Of a DNA stretch of 7,206 nt, positions 1-6,524 are shown piece after piece (the first letter of the stretch is position 1; each line of letters starts with the position of its first letter). The notes below the pieces were generated by a model. It was given only the letters and a program-made list of their open reading frames with translations. It was not told where the DNA came from and ran no database searches. The translations under genes were made by a program, and so were the position numbers. The DNA comes from CAYOHR01 sp964512145. Its GTDB lineage: Bacteria > Bacteroidota > Bacteroidia > Flavobacteriales_G > JALEGO01. The DNA lies in NCBI GenBank assembly GCA_964512145.1, contig CAZEIM010000069.1:1-7206 (forward strand), read 5' to 3'.

Positions 1-173
1 ACTCATATCATAAATACAAGAATTTTTCAAATGTAAAGTAAAGAAAATGATTAATCAAGTTATTAACATAAAACGAAGTAAATAACTGAAATACAAATTT
101 ATAATATTACAAATTTTCGTTAAATAAAGTGTTTTCATTACGTAAAATAAGAAAAATATAATATTATTGTTTA
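1..173. other. Non-coding leader upstream of the flippase-like gene
   Basis: This is a very AT-rich stretch with no convincing coding sequence on either strand. A TAA at 159-161 closes the reading frame of the following gene, so that gene cannot extend further left. I find no TAnnTTTG element on the plus strand, so the promoter of the rightward gene is not identified. On the minus strand, TAnnTTTG matches occur at 28-35 and 94-101; only the first has a suitably spaced -33 TTG. The segment may therefore be a divergent intergenic region. Confidence 0.5.
28..58 (-). promoter_or_regulatory. Possible leftward Bacteroidota-type promoter
   Basis: Read on the minus strand, TTG at 58-56 is followed after 20 nt by TACATTTG at 35-28. 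This fits the Bacteroidota sigma consensus of a -33 TTG and a -7 TAnnTTTG. Transcription would start near position 21 and run out of the window. A minus-strand ATG at 6-4 could be the start of the gene it serves, but only two codons are visible. In DNA this AT-rich a chance match is quite possible. Confidence 0.3.
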
Positions 174-1271
174 TTGAAAAAAATAAAGCGAAATAAGGTT
201 CGCAGTCCATTGCGAAGTATATTAAATCCAAGTAGATTGGTTTTTATTTCACTTATTGGACTTGCGGTTACAGCCTACATGCTCTATAAGAACACCGATT
301 TACAAGCGCTTAAAAATGTTCAATACAACATTGTGTTTTTTATCTGCTTTTTTTTAGCATTACTATGTATAGGTATTCGTGATATAGCATACATGATTCG
401 TTTAAAAATCCTAGCTGATGGGGCCTTAAAATGGCGACAGGTATTTGAAGTAATTTTTTTATGGGAATTTACATCTTCTATTACACCTTCAGCTATCGGG
501 GGAACTCCGGTAGCAATCTTTTTTTTAAATAAAGAGGGCTTAAATTTAGGGAAAGCAACCACTGTAGTATTACTTACTTCTTTATTTGATGAACTATTTT
601 TTATCATTATGTTACCGCTTCTTTTATTAGGCATTGGTGCTTCTGACTTATTTCCAAACACAAATGAAACATTTAGTAATTTCAATTATGGTATTATGTT
701 TATTTTTTACACAAGTTATTCGCTCATTTTATTTTATTGTTTAATAATTAGTTATGGCTTATTTATCAACCCATTCGGAATAAAAAAGCTCTTGGGGAAA
801 ATTTTTCAATTCAAACTATTACAGCGATGGCATAGTGCGGCTTTAAAAACTGGTGATGAAATTATCACCGCATCTATGGAAATAAAAAATAAAACAACAA
901 AATATTGGACTAAAATAATGGCGGCAACTTTTGCCTCATGGACTGCCCGGTATTTAGTCATAAATTTTCTGATACTAGGCTTTACAACCAATGTAAACCA
1001 CGTTTTAATTTACGGAAGGCAATTAGTTATGTGGGTGATTATGCTTATTAGTCCAACCCCAGGAGGATCTGGTATAGCAGAGTTTGCTTTTACAGTATAT
1101 TTAGACGAGTTTATTCCCGATGGATTAGAGGGAAGCCTTGCTGTACTCTGGAGGTTAATAAGCTATTATTTATATCTTATTATTGGGGTTTTTATCTTGC
1201 CTCGTTGGATTAAAAGGGTTTATATTAAAAGAAAACTTATTTCATTTAAACGTATTATTCAAAAAATATGA
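174..1271 (+). CDS. Flippase-like / lysylphosphatidylglycerol synthase transmembrane-family protein
   Basis: This is a 365-residue polytopic inner-membrane protein of the LPG_synthase_TM (YbhN/UPF0104-like) family. Hydrophobic segments lie near residues 22-39, 52-68, 128-153, 173-197, 245-270, 282-305 and 325-345. Two family signatures are visible: the S-x-I-T-P-S-A-I-G-G-T stretch at 101-111 and SPTPGGSGIAE at 293-303. The family includes the flippase half of MprF, but the cytosolic lysyl-transferase half is absent, so lipid lysinylation is not expected; lipid or glycolipid translocation is a family-level guess. The start is TTG at 174: an in-frame TAA at 159-161 blocks extension, and the first ATG (residue 37) would cut into the first membrane segment. 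The basic N-terminus (KKIKRNKVR) is consistent with this start. No Shine-Dalgarno is visible. The stop overlaps the next gene's start as ATGA, suggesting translational coupling. Confidence 0.85.
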   Translation: MKKIKRNKVRSPLRSILNPSRLVFISLIGLAVTAYMLYKNTDLQALKNVQYNIVFFICFFLALLCIGIRDIAYMIRLKILADGALKWRQVFEVIFLWEFTSSITPSAIGGTPVAIFFLNKEGLNLGKATTVVLLTSLFDELFFIIMLPLLLLGIGASDLFPNTNETFSNFNYGIMFIFYTSYSLILFYCLIISYGLFINPFGIKKLLGKIFQFKLLQRWHSAALKTGDEIITASMEIKNKTTKYWTKIMAATFASWTARYLVINFLILGFTTNVNHVLIYGRQLVMWVIMLISPTPGGSGIAEFAFTVYLDEFIPDGLEGSLAVLWRLISYYLYLIIGVFILPRWIKRVYIKRKLISFKRIIQKI

Positions 1272-2407
1272 AATTTGCTACAAAACTAATACATGCTGGA
1301 ATTGAGCCAGATGAAACAACAGGAGCTGTAATGACTCCTATTTACCAAACAAGTACTTACGCTCAAAAAAAACCAGGGGAGCATAAAGGGTTTGAATATT
1401 CTAGAACTCATAACCCAACTCGAAAAGTTTTAGAAGATAACGTAGCCTCTTTGGAAGATGGAAAATATGGTTTATGCTTTTCAAGTGGGATGGCAGCAAT
1501 AGATTGTATAATTCACTTGCTTTCTCCGGGAGATGAAGTAATTTGTGCTGACGATGTTTATGGGGGTACATTTCGGATTTTTAAGCGCGTATATGAAAAA
1601 ATGGGCATCATTACTCATTTTGTAGATATGCACGATGCTCAAAATATTACTCAAAAAATAAATTCAAAAACTAAAATTATTTGGATTGAAACTCCTACTA
1701 ACCCTTTATTAAAAATAATCGATATTCAAAAAATTGCCGCAATTTCTAAAAAAAACTCAATAATAACAGTAGTAGATAATACCTTTGCTACACCCTTTTT
1801 ACAAAAACCTTTACAGTTAGGCGCTGATATTGTTATACATTCGGCTACAAAATATTTAAGTGGGCATTCCGATGTTGTATTAGGTGTATTAGTTACTTCC
1901 AATGATTCGCTGTATGAATCCCTTTCGTTTTATCAAAATTCTTGTGGTGGTACACCAGGTCCTATGGATTGTTTTTTAGTATTACGCGGAATTAAAACAT
2001 TACATATTCGTATGGAAAGGCATTGCCTAAATGCACAAAAAATTGTTCAATATCTTCAAAATCATTCTGGCGTTGATAAACTTTATTATCCGGGATTAAA
2101 AAATCATCCTAATCACCTTGTTGCCCAACAACAAATGAACGATTTTGGTGGAATGATTTCTTTTGTGCTTACAAAAAACAACTTACAGCATGCTTTTGAT
2201 ACGGTTTCTAAATGTAAACTTTTCACCCTTGCCGAATCACTAGGTGGTGTAGAATCTTTAATTGGACATCCGGCAAGCATGACTCATGCAAGTATTCCTA
2301 AAGAAATAAGAGAAGAAAAAGGCATATTAGATGGATTGATTCGTTTAAGTGTTGGTATTGAAGATGCAGATGATTTAATTGCAGACCTCGAAAATATACT
2401 AAAATAA
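1268..2407 (+). CDS. metB: Cystathionine gamma-synthase / gamma-lyase (PLP-dependent Cys/Met metabolism enzyme)
   Basis: This is a 379-residue cytosolic PLP enzyme of the Cys/Met metabolism family, full length for the family. Recognisable elements in order are YSRTHNPT (Y44 and R46, phosphate contacts with the neighbouring subunit), SSGMAA (72-77, cofactor phosphate loop), Y98 in DDVYGGT (stacks on the PLP ring), D170 in VVDNTFATP (pyridine nitrogen), and the signature DIVIHSATKYLSGHS with Schiff-base lysine K195. The C-terminal AESLGGVESLIGHPASMTHA (322-341) closes the active site. It either makes cystathionine from an activated homoserine and cysteine (MetB) or cleaves cystathionine to cysteine, 2-oxobutyrate and ammonia (CGL/MccB). 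Sequence alone does not separate these activities, so the symbol is provisional. The ATG lies inside the upstream gene's ATGA overlap and has no Shine-Dalgarno, so expression probably depends on the upstream cistron. Confidence 0.93.
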   Translation: MKFATKLIHAGIEPDETTGAVMTPIYQTSTYAQKKPGEHKGFEYSRTHNPTRKVLEDNVASLEDGKYGLCFSSGMAAIDCIIHLLSPGDEVICADDVYGGTFRIFKRVYEKMGIITHFVDMHDAQNITQKINSKTKIIWIETPTNPLLKIIDIQKIAAISKKNSIITVVDNTFATPFLQKPLQLGADIVIHSATKYLSGHSDVVLGVLVTSNDSLYESLSFYQNSCGGTPGPMDCFLVLRGIKTLHIRMERHCLNAQKIVQYLQNHSGVDKLYYPGLKNHPNHLVAQQQMNDFGGMISFVLTKNNLQHAFDTVSKCKLFTLAESLGGVESLIGHPASMTHASIPKEIREEKGILDGLIRLSVGIEDADDLIADLENILK

Positions 2408-2526
2408 ATAAGATATTCTATATAAAATAGATGTTAATAGAACCAAAGGCTACTTTTTAATTCTTGTTGCTTATTATAACTAGTAATTTTAAGAATTTCG
2501 GTACGTATTCTTTTTCATAAAAGTTG

Positions 2527-2534
2527 TAAGTTTG
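2527..2534 (+). promoter_or_regulatory. Candidate -7 element (TAAGTTTG) of the BatA-like gene
   Basis: TAAGTTTG matches the Bacteroidota -7 consensus TAnnTTTG exactly. The expected transcription start is a few bases downstream, about 2538-2542, which falls on the ATG at 2540. No TTG is visible at the usual spacing upstream, so the -33 half is weak or absent. The rest of the 2408-2526 gap shows only a 5-bp AT-rich hairpin (2417-2431) and no T-tailed terminator. Confidence 0.45.
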
Positions 2535-2539
2535 TGAGT

Positions 2540-4588
2540 ATGCAATTTTTATATCCTAATTTTTTGTATCTATTGTTAGTAATAACAATACCTATAATCA
2601 TTCACCTATTTAACTTTAAACGATATAAAAAGGTATTTTTCACCAATGTTCGAATGCTGCAAAAAATTCAGCAAAAAAGTCAATCAACATCAAAAATACA
2701 AGATTTGATTACTTTATTTTTCCGAATATTAGCCATAACATTTTTGGTTTTGGCATTTGCTCAACCCTACATACCAAATAAAAACCAAAAGATAAACAAC
2801 GTACAATATGATGCCCTTTTAATATATATTGATAACTCATATAGCATGAGTAGTGAAAACACACAAGGAGATCTATTGGAACAAGCAAAAAATTTAGCGT
2901 ACGATATTGTGATGAAATCTAAAAATATTTCTACATTTTTTTTACATACTAATGATGCTGGAATTCTGTTTCAAAATGCTCTTGACAAAGCACAAATGCT
3001 ACAAGAGATACAAAAAGTACAATTTAGTTCTTATTCTGCCGATATTGAAAACATCGAATCTAGAATTTCACATATTCATAAAACGTATAAGCTTACATTA
3101 AACTCTTTTATTATTTCAGATTTTCAAAAAAATTCCTTTCAATTTTCTCAATCAAAATCTGACTCTATATATCAATGGCAATTAATAAAACTTAGTCCAA
3201 ATGAACACAATAATATACATATTGATAGTATTTGGTTTTCCGATCCTTATAGAGCTATTAATAAAACGGATATGCTATACTTTAGACTATACAACAGTTC
3301 AAACGAGGCTAAAGAAAATGTGTTAGTAAATTTACTCATAAATGATGAACAAAAAGGAATTTTAAACATTTCCTTGCCACCCAATTCTTTCACAGACACC
3401 TCCATATATTTTACAGTATATGAACCAGGAAAATATGCTTGTGAATTAAATTTAGAAGATTACCCAATAACATTTGACAACACAAAATATTTTTCCTTCG
3501 AAGTAACACCTAAAATTGAGGTTTTATCTATTTATGAAAAAATACCATTTGAGCCAATTGAAGTACTTTTTAAAAATGAGCCGAATATTTCGTTTAAAAG
3601 AAACTCAGCTTCATCTTTAGATTATAGGATATTACAAGAACAAAACTTTATCATTCTAGAAAATATTTTAGAACCTAGTAGTGGCCTAATAAACCAATTG
3701 AATGAATTTATGCAAAACGGAGGATCAACAGCAGTGTTTTTTAACAAAGACATAAATATTTCTAAATACAATGAATGGTTTAGTATTTTAAAAATAAATG
3801 AAATAGAAAGGCTTGACACAGTAAAATATAAAATAACATCTATCAATACATACTCAAGTCTATTTAAAAATGTTTTCGAAAAAATAAATAACAATACCAG
3901 CTATGGAAAAACAGAATTATCGATAATATCTAAACCAATGGCTACATCAAATCAAGAAGAAATAATTCAATTGGAAAATAAACAATCCATTTTATCCTTA
4001 TTTAAGATTGGAAAAGGGAAACTATATCAATTTAAAACTATTCCTCAAAACTCTTCGTGGTCATTTCACAAAAATTCACTTTTTGTTCCTAGTATGTTAA
4101 ATATTGCTAATCAAAGTATTGCTGGACTATCCCCATATTATAACATACAAAATAATGCATCCGTTTTTATAAAACCTAAATATTTAATAAACACAAATAA
4201 AGGAAATAATTTACGCTTAAAATTAGCTGAAAAAAACGTTGAAATAATCCCTGAGTTAAAAGTTAAATCATCAGAAGTTAGTATGTTACTAAATGATCAA
4301 ATATCATCAAATGGTAATTATCAATTAGTATTTAAGGATAGCTTGCTAGATATTATTTCTTTAAACCTTAGCAATTTAGAGTCAAATATTCAAGCACTAG
4401 ATATTAATGATTTGCAAAATTATTTTGGAAACACCTCCGTTGTTATTGAATCTAATGGTAAAAATATTGCTGTAATTCAAGAAAAGTTAGAAAAAACTAC
4501 GTTTTGGATTTACTGCATAGTTCTTTGTTTAATATTCTTACTTTTAGAAATTATTTCTTTACGATTTTTTAGATGGAGTAAAGTTTAA
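2540..4588 (+). CDS. Stand-alone BatA-domain protein with periplasmic von Willebrand A-like region
   Basis: From ATG 2540 this is a 682-residue envelope protein. The N-terminus MQFLYPNFLYLL followed by IPIIIHLFNFKRYKKVFFTNVR is typical of the BatA N-terminal domain (PF07584). Membrane segments lie near 6-22 and 55-74, with a basic loop between them that should be cytoplasmic. A D-N-S-Y-S motif at 98-102 fits the metal-binding MIDAS pattern DxSxS of a von Willebrand A-type domain, and IISDFQ (191-196) fits a later strand of that fold. A long periplasmic region follows, then a C-terminal membrane segment near 656-674 with a basic tail. GTG at 2534 would add two residues; I prefer the ATG because family members begin at the equivalent M-x-F-L-x-P. 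It is not part of a batABCDE operon here, and its function is unknown beyond the family. The dihydroorotase-like gene follows on the same strand. Confidence 0.87.
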   Translation: MQFLYPNFLYLLLVITIPIIIHLFNFKRYKKVFFTNVRMLQKIQQKSQSTSKIQDLITLFFRILAITFLVLAFAQPYIPNKNQKINNVQYDALLIYIDNSYSMSSENTQGDLLEQAKNLAYDIVMKSKNISTFFLHTNDAGILFQNALDKAQMLQEIQKVQFSSYSADIENIESRISHIHKTYKLTLNSFIISDFQKNSFQFSQSKSDSIYQWQLIKLSPNEHNNIHIDSIWFSDPYRAINKTDMLYFRLYNSSNEAKENVLVNLLINDEQKGILNISLPPNSFTDTSIYFTVYEPGKYACELNLEDYPITFDNTKYFSFEVTPKIEVLSIYEKIPFEPIEVLFKNEPNISFKRNSASSLDYRILQEQNFIILENILEPSSGLINQLNEFMQNGGSTAVFFNKDINISKYNEWFSILKINEIERLDTVKYKITSINTYSSLFKNVFEKINNNTSYGKTELSIISKPMATSNQEEIIQLENKQSILSLFKIGKGKLYQFKTIPQNSSWSFHKNSLFVPSMLNIANQSIAGLSPYYNIQNNASVFIKPKYLINTNKGNNLRLKLAEKNVEIIPELKVKSSEVSMLLNDQISSNGNYQLVFKDSLLDIISLNLSNLESNIQALDINDLQNYFGNTSVVIESNGKNIAVIQEKLEKTTFWIYCIVLCLIFLLLEIISLRFFRWSKV

Positions 4589-4615
4589 TCATGTTAAATA
4601 ATTCTAATAAGTTTG
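4584..4615 (+). promoter_or_regulatory. Candidate promoter of the dihydroorotase-like gene
   Basis: TAAGTTTG at 4608-4615 is an exact TAnnTTTG -7 element and shares the 9-mer TAAGTTTGT with the site ahead of the BatA-like gene. TTTA at 4584-4587 is a three-of-four match to the -33 TTTG at a 20-nt spacing and overlaps the last codons of the upstream gene. The expected start near 4622 gives a 5' leader of about 32 nt. Read-through from the BatA-like gene is also possible. Confidence 0.5.
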
Positions 4616-4624
4616 TTCATTAAA

Positions 4625-4652
4625 AGTTTATAAAACTAGCATATAAAAATGC
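4625..4652 (+). other. Two small hairpins in the leader of the dihydroorotase-like gene
   Basis: AGTTT (4625-4629) pairs with AAACT (4633-4637) around a 3-nt loop. GCAT (4639-4642) pairs with ATGC (4649-4652) around a 6-nt loop and ends one base before the start codon. Both stems are short and AT-rich, and neither has a T-tract. They may be chance. If real they would affect access to the start codon rather than terminate transcription. Confidence 0.2.
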
Positions 4653-4653
4653 C

Positions 4654-5907
4654 ATGAAAATACTAATAAAAAATACTAAAATAATTGATAGTGGTAATAA
4701 AATTGATAACGAGTTGTACGATATCTTGATTTCCGAAAAGGGTATTGTTGAACGTATAGAAAAAAACATATCTCCTGAAGTATTCTCATTAAATAATATT
4801 AAAACAATAGAATCTGGAAATTTGCACACCTCTGCTTCCTGGATTGATTTTAGGGCATTTGTAGGTGTTCCGGGATATGAATATATAGAAGATTATAACT
4901 CATTACAAGATGCAGCAAAAAAAGGTGGTTTTAAAAGCATTTGTATAAGACCGGATACATTACCCGTGATTGACAACAAAGCAATGGTAAATTCCGTCAT
5001 GAGACCAACCAGTTCAGATGTTCAGTTTTTTCAAATCGGATCCGTTACAAAAAATATGGAAGGAGTTGAGTTAAGTGAAATGAATGATATGTTTAGTGCA
5101 GGTGTTACATTATTTTTTGATCCAAATAAACATCTTACCTCAGATCTTCTAAAAAAAGCACTTTTATATTGTAAATCTTTTAACGGAACTATACTTCATA
5201 CTCCTTTCGATCCATCACTCGTAAAAAATCAATATGTACACGAAGGTAAAAACGCCTTATCAATTGGTTTAAAAGGAATATCGGACATAGCTGAATCTAT
5301 AATCGTTGAGAGAGACCTGCAAATTTTAGAAGAAGTAGGAGGTAATTTACATTTAGCCAATATTACCACTAAAAAATCCGTAGATATCATTCGAAAATAT
5401 AAAAAAAAGGGATTGCAAGTTACCGCTGATACCGCATTACATTATTTAATATATAATGACTCAGTAATCACAGATTTTGATTCAAACTACAAAGTATTTC
5501 CTCCTTTCCGGTCTAAAGAAGATGTAGATGCACTTATTGAAGGAGTTTTAGATAATACCATCGATATCATTTGCTCAGACCACAGTCCACAAAATATCGA
5601 GAATAAAAAATTGGAGTTTGATAAAGCTGCTTTTGGAATTAGTTCTATTGAAACATTTTATTCCTCATATCAAACGTATTTAAAAAATGAAATCCCACTG
5701 CACATATTTATATCAAAAATCACAAAGGCTCCTTCAATAAAATTAGGTAAAGAATTACCTTCAATAATACCGGGTAATAAAATTTCATGTACGTGCTTTG
5801 ATCCGGATGTTGAAAATATAATAAATGAAGAATCGTGGAAATCTAAATCAAAAAACAATGCTCTAATTGGTAAAACCCTAAAAGGTAAGGTAATAGACGT
5901 TATTTAA
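4654..5907 (+). CDS. Dihydroorotase-like protein lacking key metal ligands (probable pseudoenzyme)
   Basis: This 417-residue amidohydrolase-fold protein is co-linear with type I dihydroorotase. It has the N-terminal beta sandwich strand (MKILIKNTKIIDSG), a fold-matching PG-x-E-x-x-x-E-D segment (73-80), G-L-K-G-I-S (205-210), PPFRSKEDVDAL (283-294), SDHSP (308-312) and a closing NALIGKTLKGKV. The metal site is degraded. The usual D-x-H-x-H-x-R is D65-F66-R67-A68-F69-V70-G71, so both histidines are lost, and the HIxHvS histidine is N236 in LHLANITT. H182, D156 and D309 remain at the other expected ligand and catalytic positions. Hydrolysis of dihydroorotate is therefore unlikely. By analogy with the non-catalytic PyrC' of Pseudomonas, which supports aspartate transcarbamoylase, a scaffold or regulatory role is possible but inferred. 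Its last 8 nt overlap the convergent Nudix gene. Confidence 0.85.
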   Translation: MKILIKNTKIIDSGNKIDNELYDILISEKGIVERIEKNISPEVFSLNNIKTIESGNLHTSASWIDFRAFVGVPGYEYIEDYNSLQDAAKKGGFKSICIRPDTLPVIDNKAMVNSVMRPTSSDVQFFQIGSVTKNMEGVELSEMNDMFSAGVTLFFDPNKHLTSDLLKKALLYCKSFNGTILHTPFDPSLVKNQYVHEGKNALSIGLKGISDIAESIIVERDLQILEEVGGNLHLANITTKKSVDIIRKYKKKGLQVTADTALHYLIYNDSVITDFDSNYKVFPPFRSKEDVDALIEGVLDNTIDIICSDHSPQNIENKKLEFDKAAFGISSIETFYSSYQTYLKNEIPLHIFISKITKAPSIKLGKELPSIIPGNKISCTCFDPDVENIINEESWKSKSKNNALIGKTLKGKVIDVI

Positions 5908-6520
5908 TAAGCTCTATTTTTTTTAATAAAGGCATAAAAGATGGATAAGAATTTCCAAGTAATTCAATGGAATCATCAATAGGTTTCCAAATAACCTGAG
6001 TTATCCCCTCTTCTACTTGAGGTATAAATGTTTTTTGAGTCTTTTTTGCTCGCATTAAATACCATTTCGACTCCTTTAAAAAAAACTGATTATGTAAATT
6101 GTAAACATGAAATGTACTTAACATAAAATGTTCTAAAATAGGCTCAGCTATTCCCGTTTCTTCCATCACTTCTCTCACAGCACATTCATCAAATCTTTCA
6201 GCTTCTTCAATTTTCCCTTTTGGCAAATCCCAGTGTCCATTTCTAAAAATCAACAATAGTTCCTCTTTATCATTCAATACAACACCTCCACAGGCAATAA
6301 TATACTTAAAGTAAGTTTTAAATTCCTCAAAATATATGGTTATTTCTTTGCAATAAACGATAACATTTTTTGCATCTTTTAACAAATAGTGTAAAGTATT
6401 CTTTATATCTTTAAAATATTCTACCGATTCTATTTTTATGGGTGTGTTATATGATGTAAAAAATGCTTCATCATCTGTAATAATGTATTCTGTAGTATTA
6501 TAAAAAATATTAAAAACCAT
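5900..6520 (-). CDS. Nudix hydrolase
   Basis: This 206-residue protein carries a complete Nudix box at 102-124: G102, E108, R116, E117, E120, E121, G123 and I124 fit Gx5Ex7REUxEExGU exactly. The box is preceded by GHWDLPKG and by the domain's first strand around residues 73-92. The box residues bind Mg2+ and cleave a nucleoside diphosphate linked to another group; the substrate cannot be read from the sequence. About 70 N-terminal residues precede the domain and match no fold I recognise. The protein is soluble, with no signal peptide. The gene converges with the dihydroorotase-like gene (8-nt stop overlap) and diverges from pyrE with only 4 bp between start codons, so its promoter must lie within the pyrE coding region. 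No TAnnTTTG is visible there on the minus strand. The proximity to pyrE suggests a nucleotide-related role, but this is inference. Confidence 0.92.
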   Translation of the reverse strand: MVFNIFYNTTEYIITDDEAFFTSYNTPIKIESVEYFKDIKNTLHYLLKDAKNVIVYCKEITIYFEEFKTYFKYIIACGGVVLNDKEELLLIFRNGHWDLPKGKIEEAERFDECAVREVMEETGIAEPILEHFMLSTFHVYNLHNQFFLKESKWYLMRAKKTQKTFIPQVEEGITQVIWKPIDDSIELLGNSYPSFMPLLKKIELIK

Positions 6521-6524
6521 TTGT

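Noticed and set aside
94..101. Second minus-strand TAnnTTTG match (TAAATTTG)
   Set aside because: No TTG lies at a suitable -33 spacing, and six fixed bases occur often by chance in this composition.
348..526. T8 tracts at 348-355 and 519-526 in the flippase-like gene as possible phase-variation sites
   Set aside because: The frame is intact, runs of this length are expected in this AT-rich DNA, and hydrophobic codons rich in TTT make them ordinary in membrane proteins.
320..685. 121-codon minus-strand open frame inside the flippase-like gene
   Set aside because: It lies antisense to clear family motifs of the plus-strand gene, shows no recognisable protein features and has no promoter of its own.
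2417..2460. Hairpins TCTAT/ATAGA (2417-2431) and AAAG/CTTT followed by T residues (about 2445-2458) as a terminator after the cystathionine enzyme gene
   Set aside because: The stems are only 4-5 bp and AT-rich, too weak to call a terminator.
3622..3894. 90-codon minus-strand open frame inside the BatA-like gene
   Set aside because: It is a by-product of AT-rich antisense sequence within a well-supported long gene; no family motif is present.
4649..4657. Two-codon upstream frame ATG-CCA-TGA whose stop overlaps the dihydroorotase-like start
   Set aside because: Such a short frame arises easily by chance, and nothing else supports translational control by it.
4620..4829. 69-codon minus-strand open frame over the start of the dihydroorotase-like gene
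   Set aside because: It is hydrophobic only because it is the complement of an A-rich coding strand. It overlaps the promoter and N-terminus of the real gene.
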